From: UBA4416 sp963422675
GTDB lineage: Bacteria; Bacteroidota; Bacteroidia; B-17B0; Aurantibacillaceae
Length of the DNA: 64,000 bases
Direction: 5' to 3'
NCBI GenBank assembly: GCA_963422675.2
Contig: CAXVYS010000013.1
Span: 1 to 64,000, forward strand
Of this stretch, positions 8,373 through 17,170 are shown piece after piece. The notes beneath the pieces were generated by a model. It made no database searches. It worked only from the letters and a program-made list of their open reading frames with translations, and was not told the origin of the DNA. A program made the translations under genes and the position numbers. Numbering within the stretch: the stretch's first letter is position 1; every line of letters begins with the position of its first letter.

Positions 8373-9119
8373 ATGTTAAGAGCTGTTATTATTGATGATA
8401 TTGATTCCATCAGGATTAAGAACACTGAACTTATCAGGCAATACTGTCCTAATGTGGCGATTATGGCAGAAGCCGTTGATGTGAAGTCCGGAGTAGAAAT
8501 AATAAAGAAATTTTTACCGGATCTGGTTTTTCTGGATGTGGAAATGCCGGATGGTACAGGCTTTGACTTATTACAACAACTAAAGCCAATCAATTTTAAA
8601 GTTATTTTTATTACAGGTTTTCAGGATTTTGCTATTAAAGCTTTTCGGTTTAGTGCTATTGATTATTTACTAAAACCCGTTGATCCGGCCGATTTAATTG
8701 AAGCCGTAAAAAAAGCGGAAGAAATACTGAACAAAGATGTTCTGGAGCTTAAATTCGGTACCTTATTTACCAATATGGAACGAGCTAAAAATCTTCAGAA
8801 ATTAGTATTGAAGACGAGTGAAAAGCTTTACTCTGTCAACGTTCAGGATATCGTTCATTGTGAATCTGAAAAAAATTATACAACCTTCTATTTCATTGAT
8901 AGCTTAAGATTGGTTGTATCCACTACTTTAAAAGAATATGAAACACTTTTATCGCCTTTTGGATTTTTTAGAGCACATCAATCACATTTGATCAATATGC
9001 TTTATTTTGATCATTTCATAAAGGCCAATGGCGGTTCTATTGTTATGAAAAATAAAGCGACTATTCCACTTGCCAGCCGTAAAAAAGAAGAGTTCATGGC
9101 TCTTTTGGATAAATTGTAA
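8373..9119 (+). CDS. LytTR-family DNA-binding response regulator
   Basis: The 248-residue regulator has an N-terminal receiver domain with the acidic pair Asp9/Asp10, phospho-acceptor Asp55 in FLDVEMPDG, a conserved Thr in FITGFQ, and Lys in YLLKPVD. The C-terminal LytTR DNA-binding domain runs from about 143 to 248 and includes the typical stretches VHCESEKNYTTFY, FFRAHQSHLIN and IPLASRKKEEF. LytTR proteins bind paired direct repeats about 21 bp apart on one face of the helix. Exactly such repeats precede the next four transcription units, which makes this the leading candidate regulator of the adjacent surface-protein genes. It is the partner of the upstream LytS-type kinase. Confidence 0.93.
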   Translation: MLRAVIIDDIDSIRIKNTELIRQYCPNVAIMAEAVDVKSGVEIIKKFLPDLVFLDVEMPDGTGFDLLQQLKPINFKVIFITGFQDFAIKAFRFSAIDYLLKPVDPADLIEAVKKAEEILNKDVLELKFGTLFTNMERAKNLQKLVLKTSEKLYSVNVQDIVHCESEKNYTTFYFIDSLRLVVSTTLKEYETLLSPFGFFRAHQSHLINMLYFDHFIKANGGSIVMKNKATIPLASRKKEEFMALLDKL

Positions 9120-9141
9120 AAGCAATATAAAATCCTTTACG

Positions 9142-9195
9142 AACTTTTAGCCAACCCCTTCTAATGTTCTTTTAATTCCAGCGAATGTTCATTTG
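9142..9195 (+). promoter_or_regulatory. Putative LytTR operator array upstream of the SBBP-propeller T9SS gene
   Basis: Boxes begin at 9142 (AACTTTTAG, weak), 9163 (AATGTTCTT) and 9184 (AATGTTCAT, full), with an exact 21-bp period. The strongest box is nearest the gene, 85 bp from its ATG. The array sits just after the LytTR regulator stop. Box assignment is by eye, and binding is inferred. Confidence 0.6.
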
Positions 9196-9268
9196 CCGGA
9201 GCGTCTGTATTTTAATTTAATAGTTTCGACAGTTATTAGTCTAGTATTAATTTACTTATATCGAAACG

Positions 9269-12200
9269 ATGATCAAAACACTATTTTCCTTAAGCTGTTT
9301 ATTGATAACAGTGATTATAAATGCTCAAACACCGAATTTTGAATGGGCGAAACAAATGAAAAGCAATAATGATGTAGAAGGAAAGTCTATAGCGGCTGAT
9401 CCCTGGGGAAATGTATATACTGTAGGGCATTTTGAAGGGACAATAGATTTGAACCCTGGTGCTGGTACAGCAACAAAGTCATCAGCCGGGAATGATGATA
9501 TTTACATAAGTAAATTAGATGCATTAGGTAATTTTATATGGGGAAAAAGAATTGGTGGTACAGGTACAGATTGGGCCATTGAATTAAAAGTAGGTACCGA
9601 TGGGAGTGTTTACTATACTGGTGTGTTTGAAGATGTTGTTGATTTTAATCCGAATACTGGAGTAGCTCATTTAGACGCAACTAATTCCGTATTAGGAGCT
9701 TGCGCTTTTGTTAGTAAGTTGGATTCGGCAGGTAATTTTGGCTGGGCTAAAATTATAGAAGGGGGTTGGCAATCTTATGGAACTTCTATTACCCTGGATA
9801 ATGTAAATAACGTATATGTGGCTGGTATATTTGATGGGAGTGTTTCTTTTAATGGAACGACTTATATCCCTAATTATGTTAGTAATAGTAGTAGTGATAT
9901 ATACCTTGCCAAATATAATGCTTTGGGTAGTTTAGTGTGGGGTAAAACAATAGGTGGCCGTAATGATGAAGACGAGCCTCATATTAAAATTGATGCAACC
10001 TATAATTTATATGTAACAGCTTCGTTTCAGGATACGGTTGATTGCAATCCTAATGCCGGCGTATTTAATGTTATAAGTCAGGGTGCAGGTAGGGATATGT
10101 TTATAACTAAACTAGATTCCGTTGGAAGTTTTATATGGGCTAAAAGCGTAGGAGGAGTTGCGTCATCTGTTATACCTTCCAGTATAGATGTTGATGGTTT
10201 GGGGAATATATATACGGCCGGATATTTTGATAGTGAAGCCGATTTTGACCCAAGTAGCGGAGGAGTGTTTTTAATGGATGACATTGGAGTTAGTGATATG
10301 TTTATACATAAGTTAGATGCAAGCGGTAATTTTGTTTGGGCTAAACAAATTGGAGGCTACAATGCTGATGCTATAAATTCAATAGATGCAGATATTTCGG
10401 GAAATATTTATATAACAGGTTATATTGCAGGTAATGCACTTTTAAACCCTAATACCACAACCTGGACAGCTTATCATGGCTTAGAAGATATTTTTATTTT
10501 GAAGTTAGACGGATCAGGGAGCTATCAATGGTCGAGTGTTATTGGTGATACTCAATTTCAACATGCGAATTCAATTTATGTAAGCCCATCAGCTGGCATA
10601 TATGTTACGGGAGGGTTTTACACTTATGGTGGACCTATTGATTTCGATCCTACTCCGGGGGTTTTTGGTATGCAAACAACAGGCGGGATTACCGAAATTT
10701 TTATACTTAAATTATGTGATGCTACCGTGGCTCCAATAAATACTACACCAACAGCTAATGGTACTATTTGTGCAGGAAATAGTGCAGTCCTATCAGCAAG
10801 TGGTACAGGCATTATAAACTGGTATTCTGCCCCAACCAACGGAGTAAGTTTAGGTTCAGGAGTAACATTTACAACATCTGCATTAACAAACAACACTACC
10901 TATTATGCTGAGGCCACTACTTGTAATACAGGCACAACACGTACTGCCATATCCGTTACGGTTAACCCAACACCAACTGTGAGTATTACCGGAAATAGCA
11001 CAATATGCGCGGGGAACTCAGCAACATTAACAGCGAGTGGTGCAAATACCTATGTATGGAGTGGCAGTGGTACAAGCTCTCCAACTAAAACCGTAAATCC
11101 AATAAGCACAACGGTATACACAGTTACAGGAACTGGTAGTAATGGATGTGCAGCTACGGCAAGCTTAGCCGTTAACGTTAATTCATTTCCTTTGCCAATA
11201 GTAACGATAGGTGGTAATGGCTCAATATGTTCAGGAAGTTCTGCAACATTAACGGCCAGTGGAGCAAGCACTTATGTATGGGCTGGAGGAGGAACTACAG
11301 CTACAAAAATTGTATCGCCCGTCAATACGACTACATATAGTGTTATTGGTACCGATGCTAATGGCTGTTATAATACAAGTTCAAAATCGGTAACAGTAAA
11401 TGCAACACCCACAATTACAGTTAATAGCGGTTCCATTTGCTCGGGAAATAGTTTTACGATTGTTCCAACAGGAGCAAGCACTTATACCTATAGTAGCGGA
11501 ACAGCTATTGTTACACCAATAATAAGTACAACTTATAGTGTAACAGGAACCAGTGCACAGGGTTGCGTAAGTTCTAATACTGTTGTAAGTTCTGTGACGG
11601 TTAATACAAAACCTATTATTGCAGTTAATAGTGGCTCAATATGTTTAGGAAATAGTTTTATAATCGTTCCCACGGGCGCAAGTACATATACATATAGCGG
11701 TGGTTCAAATGTTGTATCGCCAACAACTAGTACATCTTACAGTGTAACAGGAACCAGTGCACAGGGGTGTATGAGTTCCAATACAGCCATTAGTTCTGTA
11801 ACAGTTAATGCAAAACCATCCATTATAGCATCCGGTAATAATAGTGGAATTTGTAGTGGGCAGACAGTTACTTTAACTGTAACAGGTGCCGCAACTTATA
11901 CCTGGAGCACAAATTCCAATGCACCAAGCATTGTTGTTTCTCCAACCATTACTACAACCTATTCGGTTAATGGTACAAATGGTAATGGTTGTAGTAATTA
12001 TGCCACTGTTACACAAAGTGTGAGTTTATGTGCAGGCATAGAAACACAGCAGGATATAATGAATGCTATTACCCTTTATCCTAATCCAGGTAATGGTTTA
12101 TTTATGATTAAATCAACCTTAAAAGTGCGGGTAATACTTACTAATAATTTAGGGCAAATTGTATTTGATACTTTTATAAACGAAGGCGAACACCCAATTG

Positions 12201-12286
12201 ATATACAACAAGAAGCTTCCGGCGTTTATTTTGTAACCGTTATGAGTGATTATAATCGCTGTACGTTTAAATTAATTAAAAACTAA
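9269..12286 (+). CDS. T9SS cargo surface protein: seven SBBP-like propeller repeats, Ig/PKD-like stalk, type A sorting domain
   Basis: This 1005-residue exported protein has a Sec signal peptide that ends near residue 20 (INAQ). Seven repeats of about 58-70 residues follow (about 35-490), each with a GNIY-TG-F core and an 'FIWAK-IGG' end. This is the SBBP/beta-propeller pattern, and seven units predict one closed seven-bladed propeller. A stalk of about six Ig/PKD-like repeats (about 495-915, e.g. CAGNSATLTASGA) leads to a C-terminal sorting domain (about 930-1005: LYPNPGNGLF...IKN) for T9SS export and surface attachment. Stalk repeats are shared nearly identically with two later genes. Molecular function is unknown; an adhesive or ligand-binding role is plausible. 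The gene is preceded by LytTR-like boxes and followed by a terminator. Confidence 0.88.
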   Translation: MIKTLFSLSCLLITVIINAQTPNFEWAKQMKSNNDVEGKSIAADPWGNVYTVGHFEGTIDLNPGAGTATKSSAGNDDIYISKLDALGNFIWGKRIGGTGTDWAIELKVGTDGSVYYTGVFEDVVDFNPNTGVAHLDATNSVLGACAFVSKLDSAGNFGWAKIIEGGWQSYGTSITLDNVNNVYVAGIFDGSVSFNGTTYIPNYVSNSSSDIYLAKYNALGSLVWGKTIGGRNDEDEPHIKIDATYNLYVTASFQDTVDCNPNAGVFNVISQGAGRDMFITKLDSVGSFIWAKSVGGVASSVIPSSIDVDGLGNIYTAGYFDSEADFDPSSGGVFLMDDIGVSDMFIHKLDASGNFVWAKQIGGYNADAINSIDADISGNIYITGYIAGNALLNPNTTTWTAYHGLEDIFILKLDGSGSYQWSSVIGDTQFQHANSIYVSPSAGIYVTGGFYTYGGPIDFDPTPGVFGMQTTGGITEIFILKLCDATVAPINTTPTANGTICAGNSAVLSASGTGIINWYSAPTNGVSLGSGVTFTTSALTNNTTYYAEATTCNTGTTRTAISVTVNPTPTVSITGNSTICAGNSATLTASGANTYVWSGSGTSSPTKTVNPISTTVYTVTGTGSNGCAATASLAVNVNSFPLPIVTIGGNGSICSGSSATLTASGASTYVWAGGGTTATKIVSPVNTTTYSVIGTDANGCYNTSSKSVTVNATPTITVNSGSICSGNSFTIVPTGASTYTYSSGTAIVTPIISTTYSVTGTSAQGCVSSNTVVSSVTVNTKPIIAVNSGSICLGNSFIIVPTGASTYTYSGGSNVVSPTTSTSYSVTGTSAQGCMSSNTAISSVTVNAKPSIIASGNNSGICSGQTVTLTVTGAATYTWSTNSNAPSIVVSPTITTTYSVNGTNGNGCSNYATVTQSVSLCAGIETQQDIMNAITLYPNPGNGLFMIKSTLKVRVILTNNLGQIVFDTFINEGEHPIDIQQEASGVYFVTVMSDYNRCTFKLIKN
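11410..11815 (+). repeat. Stalk-repeat DNA shared with two other T9SS genes
   Basis: Two tandem Ig-like units of about 200 bp lie here. Both contain the same 25-base core, starting AGTGTAACAGGAACCAGTGC, at 11537 and 11741. The same core recurs in the genes at 14511 and 17171, so the identity is at DNA level as well as protein level. Confidence 0.8.
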
Positions 12287-12305
12287 GAACCAGTATTGTT
12301 TCCCC

Positions 12306-12335
12306 AATCCAGGAGTTTTGGCTCCTGGATTTTTC
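12306..12335 (+). terminator. Rho-independent terminator
   Basis: A perfect 9-bp stem (ATCCAGGAG/CTCCTGGAT) with a short loop is followed by TTTTT. It lies 20 bp after the stop of the SBBP-type T9SS gene. Confidence 0.85.
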
Positions 12336-12373
12336 CAATGTATCAATAAAAGATTATATTAGTGTTATCTTAA

Positions 12374-12428
12374 CGAATGTTCAGTCATGTCTTTCAAATT
12401 TTCATATTACCTTAACGAATGTTCATTT
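12374..12428 (+). promoter_or_regulatory. Putative LytTR operator array upstream of the WG-repeat operon
   Basis: Three boxes begin at 12376 (AATGTTCAG), 12397 (AATTTTCAT) and 12418 (AATGTTCAT), each exactly 21 bp apart. The first and third share the longer sequence AACGAATGTTCA. The array ends about 85 bp before the ATG at 12513. The regular period and the position between a terminator and a start codon support an operator; which protein binds it is inferred. Confidence 0.7.
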
Positions 12429-12512
12429 ACAACATGACTCATTGGTACTTGTATTATTTTTAACATCATCCTTTAAAAGCCAGATAAATTAACCAAAAAA
12501 CAAGTTATAATT

Positions 12513-13622
12513 ATGAGAATAGCCATTTTAATTTCGATTTTATTGTTTAGCAATTATTTTTTTTCTCAAAATCCAAAATCTTTTCAGGATTTAAATAATG
12601 CGAAATGGGGTTTAAAGTCCGCCACGGGAGCCGTTATTGTTGCCCCTGTATATGATGAAATTACAAGCTTTAAATATGGTTGTGCATGTGTTAAGCTTAA
12701 TGATAAATATGGTATGGTTGATATAACCGGGAAAGAAATAACGCCGGTAAAGTATGATTCCTATATTCAGTTTGATAACGACGTTGCAAGAGTAAAACAG
12801 GATGGAAAATTAGGTTTAATAAATAAAACAGGTAAAGAGGTTGTAGAACCTAAATATGAACTGATGCTACCATCTACAGATGGATTATATTATGCCAAAT
12901 TAAATAAAAAATGGGGCCTGATAGATAAAACAGGTAAAGTGATTGTTGAGATAAAATACGATGACTTTGCTTTTTTTGATAAAAATTTTTACAAAGCAGA
13001 ACTTAAGGAAAATGCGTATAAACCCCTTTACGGTTTAGTGAATAAAACAGGACAAGAAATAACCCCCATAAAGTATAGCGAAATAGATCAGTTTAATACT
13101 AACCTGGCAAAAGTGATAGCTAATGGGAAGCACGGTTATATTTCTCCTGGCGGAGAAGAGGTAATTGCTGTTAAATACGATTTTATAGAACCGTTTAACT
13201 CAGGGAATTTCGCACGGGCCGAACTTGACAAAAAATATGGTTATGTAAATAGGTTAGGAAAGGAAGTAATTCCTTTAATATATGATAAAATATCAGATTT
13301 AATAAATAGTAATAACGGATCTGTTTTTGCTGCTAAATTAAACGGTAAATGGGGCTTTGTAAGTATAGAAGGAAAAGAAGTAGTTCCTTTTATTTATGAA
13401 GAGGTTGAGTATAAGTTTAATGAGGGAGTTACCGGGGCAAAACTAAATGACAAATGGGGATATATTGATATGACAGGAAAAGTAGTGATTCCATTTAAAT
13501 ATGATATGGTGAAGCCATTTTATTCAAATAAGGCAGAAGTAAGAACCTTAACACCACCGAACTATTCTTCATGGGACACATTTTATATTAATAAAGCCGG
13601 AGAGGTAATAGAAAGTAAATAA
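12513..13622 (+). CDS. Exported WG-repeat protein
   Basis: The 369-residue protein has a signal peptide (MRIAILISILLFSNYFFSQ). About nine WG repeats of roughly 38 residues follow (e.g. KWGLIDKTGKVIVEIKYD, KYGMVDITGKEITPVKYD), covering almost the whole mature chain. WG repeats fold as small beta units and are common in Bacteroidota and Firmicutes exported proteins, where they probably mediate binding. There is no T9SS sorting domain and no lipobox, so the mature protein is predicted to be periplasmic or secreted by another route. The stop codon overlaps the next start (TAATG), so the two genes are translationally coupled. It lies behind a three-box LytTR-like array. Function is unknown. Confidence 0.88.
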   Translation: MRIAILISILLFSNYFFSQNPKSFQDLNNAKWGLKSATGAVIVAPVYDEITSFKYGCACVKLNDKYGMVDITGKEITPVKYDSYIQFDNDVARVKQDGKLGLINKTGKEVVEPKYELMLPSTDGLYYAKLNKKWGLIDKTGKVIVEIKYDDFAFFDKNFYKAELKENAYKPLYGLVNKTGQEITPIKYSEIDQFNTNLAKVIANGKHGYISPGGEEVIAVKYDFIEPFNSGNFARAELDKKYGYVNRLGKEVIPLIYDKISDLINSNNGSVFAAKLNGKWGFVSIEGKEVVPFIYEEVEYKFNEGVTGAKLNDKWGYIDMTGKVVIPFKYDMVKPFYSNKAEVRTLTPPNYSSWDTFYINKAGEVIESK

Positions 13623-14365
13623 TGAAAAGATCAGGTTTAAAATTAATAGTAGCATGTTGCTTTATCAGTTTTAGTAATACCTGGGCTCAATCATTTTCAT
13701 TATTAAGAGGACTGGATAAAGCAATTGCCAATAAAGCCGCATTTAGCAATGCTGTAAAAAGTGTTGAGGAGAAAGAAAATCGGTTTTTTTATAAAAAAAG
13801 TAATACCGCATATATTTTTGCCGGCACAGACAGTGATTTAGATGCGGATAACAAAAGTTACACAGATATCCGGTTATCGGGAAACAGTGATACTATTATT
13901 GCTAAAACATATACTTATCAAATGTCCTCAAAGGCTTTTGTACTTAGTGCCACAGTTCATGGAGAAGAGAGAGACAAGCGAATGATCTATAAACGGATAA
14001 AAGAAGATGTGTATGTGGCTGTTGAAGATTCTGATAAAATAAAATATTCTGTTCCTTCCGTAACCTATTTATTGTATAATACAACGGATGGATTATACTA
14101 TCACCGTTTTTTTTATAAAGAAGAAAGAAAATACGTAAACCAGAAACAATATAATTATTTGTATATCGCTAATGATGGAAATATTAGAAATGCCCAATAT
14201 AATGTAACATATGGCGATCGCTTTTTTTGTATCAATGGATCAGGTTTATATAAAAAAACCAAAAGAGAAAAACTTAATCAGCAAGAGTTAGAAGATAGTA
14301 AAAACAGTGCGACTGTTTTTGAGGCTAAGGTTATGAAAGCCGGTAAAGAGGCTGCCAATAACTAA
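13622..14365 (+). CDS. Exported protein of unknown function coupled to the WG-repeat protein
   Basis: The 247-residue protein has a signal peptide (about 1-22, ending NTWAQS). I do not recognise the family. The mature part is rich in Lys, Tyr and Asp and alternates short beta-prone stretches (YIFAGTDSDLD, TYQMSSKAFVLSATV, VTYLLYNTTDGLYY). It ends in a charged helix-prone tail (KKTKREKLNQQELEDSKN) that is not a T9SS sorting domain. The ATG overlaps the stop of the WG-repeat gene by one base, so the two products are probably made in fixed ratio and may act together. It would be co-regulated from the upstream LytTR-like array. Confidence 0.75.
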   Translation: MKRSGLKLIVACCFISFSNTWAQSFSLLRGLDKAIANKAAFSNAVKSVEEKENRFFYKKSNTAYIFAGTDSDLDADNKSYTDIRLSGNSDTIIAKTYTYQMSSKAFVLSATVHGEERDKRMIYKRIKEDVYVAVEDSDKIKYSVPSVTYLLYNTTDGLYYHRFFYKEERKYVNQKQYNYLYIANDGNIRNAQYNVTYGDRFFCINGSGLYKKTKREKLNQQELEDSKNSATVFEAKVMKAGKEAANN

Positions 14366-14403
14366 AGCTAATTAAGAAGTGATTTTATATACCATTTCTT
14401 ATA

Positions 14404-14458
14404 TGAACTTTCATCAATTCCCGTCTAATTTTCATTCAGGTATAACGAATGTTCATTT
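14404..14458 (+). promoter_or_regulatory. Putative LytTR operator array upstream of the FG-GAP T9SS gene
   Basis: Three boxes begin at 14406 (AACTTTCAT), 14427 (AATTTTCAT) and 14448 (AATGTTCAT), each exactly 21 bp apart, and the best copy is 63 bp before the ATG at 14511. The last box is embedded in ATAACGAATGTTCATTTGC, close to the boxes at 9184 and 12418. Confidence 0.7.
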
Positions 14459-14510
14459 GCGTTTATTACTTTTATATTAAGACATATTTTCGTATTAAAA
14501 AACTCCCAAC

Positions 14511-17078
14511 ATGAAAAGATTAATATTCCTTTTATTCCCATTTACCTGTTTAGCACAAGTACCACCTATTTGTTTTAATGTCACAAGCACTGTTAGTGTT
14601 GGAACTAATCCCGGAGAGATTACGACAGGCCATTTTAATACAGATGGAAACATTGATCTTGCTGTTACGAATGTGTCCTCCGGTAATATTTCTGTATTAT
14701 TGGGTTTAGGAACGGGAATGTTTTCGCCGGCAGTAAATTATACAACGGCTGGTTCACCGCAAGGGATAGTTAATAGTGATTTTAATAATGATGGAAAGCT
14801 TGATTTAGCCGTAACAAATTATTCAGGAAATAGTATTTCTATATTAATGGGTATTGGAAATGGAAGTTTCCTGGCTCCGGTAAATTACCCGGCATCTAAT
14901 CCTACTAGAATAGCTACCGGTGATTTTAATAGCGATGGAAATATTGATTTAGCCGTTGCAAATAGTGGTTCAAATAAGGCAAGTATATTAATGGGGTCGC
15001 CAACCGGTACATTTGCCGCAAGTGTACACTATTCTGTTGGTAATACACCGTCATGCATTACTTCTGCCGATTTAAATAATGATGGTAAATTAGATTTGGT
15101 TTTATCTCATTTTATATCAACCTACATATCTGTACTTTTAAATACGGGTGTAGGCACATTTAGTGCTGCCGTAAACTATTCTACCGGGTTCAATAATGGA
15201 TCTACAATTATTTGCAGAGATTATGATGGTGATAATCAAATCGATATTATTTCAGGTACAACTGGCAAAATTCATTTTTTTAAAGGATCAGGAACCGGCA
15301 CTTTTTCTCCGGTGATAAATACAATACCTCAAAGTCAACCATATAGCATAGTTAGTAAAGATTTTAATGGCGATGGCATATTCGATCTGGTTACAGGTGA
15401 AGGAGGCAGTCATGTGGAGACTTACACGATTTCTCCTACAGCAGTAATCACAGCCGTTGGCAGCTATAGCACATCCACAGCAGGTTATTCGGATATAGCA
15501 ACCAATGATTTTAATAATGACGGGAAGTTTGATTTAGCTGTTTCAAGTTATGGTACAAATGAATTAATCATATTTCTTAATGGCCTGCCAAATCTTTTAG
15601 TCACAGCTACTGCAAGTACAATTTGTAATGGTAATAGTACCACACTAACAGGGAGCGGAGCTAATACGTATAGCTGGAGCACAGGCGCTACAACTAATAG
15701 TATTATAGTTAGTCCAACCACCACCACCACCACCTATACCTTAACCGGTACCGGGCAAAATAGCTGTGCTAATACCATTACAAAAACTATTACGGTAAAT
15801 ACACCAACCATTACAGTAAACAGTGGTTCCATATGTTCAGGTAACTCGTTTACAATGATCCCAAGCGGAGCGGCTAGTTATACCTATAGTAGTGGTAGTG
15901 CTATTGTGAACCCAATTGCAAATACCTCTTATACAGTTACAGGAACCTCTGCTGCAGGTTGCACCAATACCGCAGTAAGTAATGTAACAGTAAATGCTAC
16001 ACCAAATATTACCGTAAATAACGGCTCCATCTGTGCGGGCAACTCATTTTCAATAATACCAAACGGAGCTACTACTTACACCATAACAGGAGGTTCCTTT
16101 AGCGTGTCACCTACAGTAAATACTACTTATAGTGTAACAGGAACCAGTGTACAGGGCTGTGTAAGTTCTAATACTGCTGTAAGTTCAGTAACAGTAAATA
16201 CAAGACCCACCATTACAGTAAATAGTGGTTCCATATGTTCAGGCAGTAGTTTCACAATTGCACCAACCGGAGCAAACACTTATACCTATAGTAGCGGAAC
16301 AGCTATTGTTACACCAACAACTACTATATCTTATAGTGTAACAGGAACCAGTGCACAGGGCTGTGTGAGTTCTAATACTGCTGTAAGTTCGGTAACTGTA
16401 AATTCAACACCAACCATTACTGTAAATAGCGGAACAATTTGTTCGGGTAAATCGTTTACAATTTCACCATCTGGTGCAAGCACTTATACCATCAGCGGAG
16501 GCAATAATGTTGTATCGCCAATAACAACAAGTACTTATACAGTAATAGGAACAAGTATAGGTGGTTGTACAAATACAGCAGCATCAAGCGTAACCGTAAA
16601 TGCAAATCCAACAATTGGTATTAGCACTTCTAATAGCTTAATTTGTACAGGGCAAACAGCTACCTTATCTGCCAGTGGTGCTTTAACCTATACATGGAGT
16701 ACCAGCGCCACGAGTTCCATAATAAATGTTACGCCGGCAACAACATCTTCTTTCTCTGTTACCGGAGTAAATGCTAGCGGTTGTTCTAATAGTACTTCTT
16801 TTACCCAATCTGTAAGTGTTTGCGCTTCTATCCAAAATTCAAATGTAAACAGTATCATGTTTAATCTTTATCCTAATCCCAATAATGGTGAGTTTACGAT
16901 TGAATTAAATAATGACGCTGAAGTGTTTATATTTAACTTACTGGGAGACATCGTTTATTCATCAAGGCTTTCTGAAGGAAAACATAATCTAAACATTCAA
17001 AATAATCCTGATGGTGTATACTTCGTGAAATTTAGTCATGAGAATTCTTACCGGTCTTTTAAATGTATTAAAAACTAA
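14511..17078 (+). CDS. T9SS cargo surface protein: seven FG-GAP/VCBS repeats, Ig/PKD-like stalk, sorting domain
   Basis: The 855-residue protein has a short signal peptide (MKRLIFLLFPFTCLAQ). Seven FG-GAP/VCBS repeats (about 25-360) follow, each with a calcium-loop-like DFNNDGKLDLAV core. Seven units predict a complete integrin-alpha-like seven-bladed propeller with Ca2+ sites. A stalk of about six Ig/PKD-like repeats (about 362-775, e.g. SICSGNSFTI...VTGTSAQGC) precedes a C-terminal sorting domain (about 785-855: FNLYPNPNNGEF...KCIKN) that predicts T9SS export and surface anchoring. The fifth repeat is degenerate (DYDGDNQIDIIS). Stalk units are nearly identical to those of the flanking T9SS genes, whereas the propeller is unrelated. 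The ligand is unknown. Confidence 0.9.
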   Translation: MKRLIFLLFPFTCLAQVPPICFNVTSTVSVGTNPGEITTGHFNTDGNIDLAVTNVSSGNISVLLGLGTGMFSPAVNYTTAGSPQGIVNSDFNNDGKLDLAVTNYSGNSISILMGIGNGSFLAPVNYPASNPTRIATGDFNSDGNIDLAVANSGSNKASILMGSPTGTFAASVHYSVGNTPSCITSADLNNDGKLDLVLSHFISTYISVLLNTGVGTFSAAVNYSTGFNNGSTIICRDYDGDNQIDIISGTTGKIHFFKGSGTGTFSPVINTIPQSQPYSIVSKDFNGDGIFDLVTGEGGSHVETYTISPTAVITAVGSYSTSTAGYSDIATNDFNNDGKFDLAVSSYGTNELIIFLNGLPNLLVTATASTICNGNSTTLTGSGANTYSWSTGATTNSIIVSPTTTTTTYTLTGTGQNSCANTITKTITVNTPTITVNSGSICSGNSFTMIPSGAASYTYSSGSAIVNPIANTSYTVTGTSAAGCTNTAVSNVTVNATPNITVNNGSICAGNSFSIIPNGATTYTITGGSFSVSPTVNTTYSVTGTSVQGCVSSNTAVSSVTVNTRPTITVNSGSICSGSSFTIAPTGANTYTYSSGTAIVTPTTTISYSVTGTSAQGCVSSNTAVSSVTVNSTPTITVNSGTICSGKSFTISPSGASTYTISGGNNVVSPITTSTYTVIGTSIGGCTNTAASSVTVNANPTIGISTSNSLICTGQTATLSASGALTYTWSTSATSSIINVTPATTSSFSVTGVNASGCSNSTSFTQSVSVCASIQNSNVNSIMFNLYPNPNNGEFTIELNNDAEVFIFNLLGDIVYSSRLSEGKHNLNIQNNPDGVYFVKFSHENSYRSFKCIKN
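15806..16600 (+). repeat. Stalk-repeat DNA shared with the flanking T9SS genes
   Basis: Four tandem units of about 200 bp lie here. Copies of the 25-base core occur at 16131 (one mismatch) and 16335. The segment TATAGTAGCGGAACAGCTAT near 16288 also recurs near 11491 and, with one change, near 18668 and 19076. Confidence 0.8.
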
Positions 17079-17083
17079 GTCTT

Positions 17084-17117
17084 CAAATTTCCTTTAATAA
17101 TTAGCAAATGTTCATTA
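17084..17117 (+). promoter_or_regulatory. Putative LytTR box upstream of the RCC1 T9SS gene
   Basis: A full box AATGTTCAT begins at 17107 in the context TTAGCAAATGTTCATTAG. A weaker match (AATTTCCTT) begins exactly 21 bp upstream at 17086, partly within the region just after the previous stop codon. The proximal box is 64 bp before the preferred ATG at 17171, similar to the spacing at the FG-GAP gene. Confidence 0.5.
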
Positions 17118-17170
17118 GTTTACATGACGTATTATGAATGTTTTGCTTTTTAATTTTTAAAACAAAAATC

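Noticed and set aside
17138..17170. Upstream ATG start for the RCC1 T9SS gene
   Set aside because: The added residues MFCFLIFKTKI make a poor signal peptide, while the ATG at 17171 gives a typical one.
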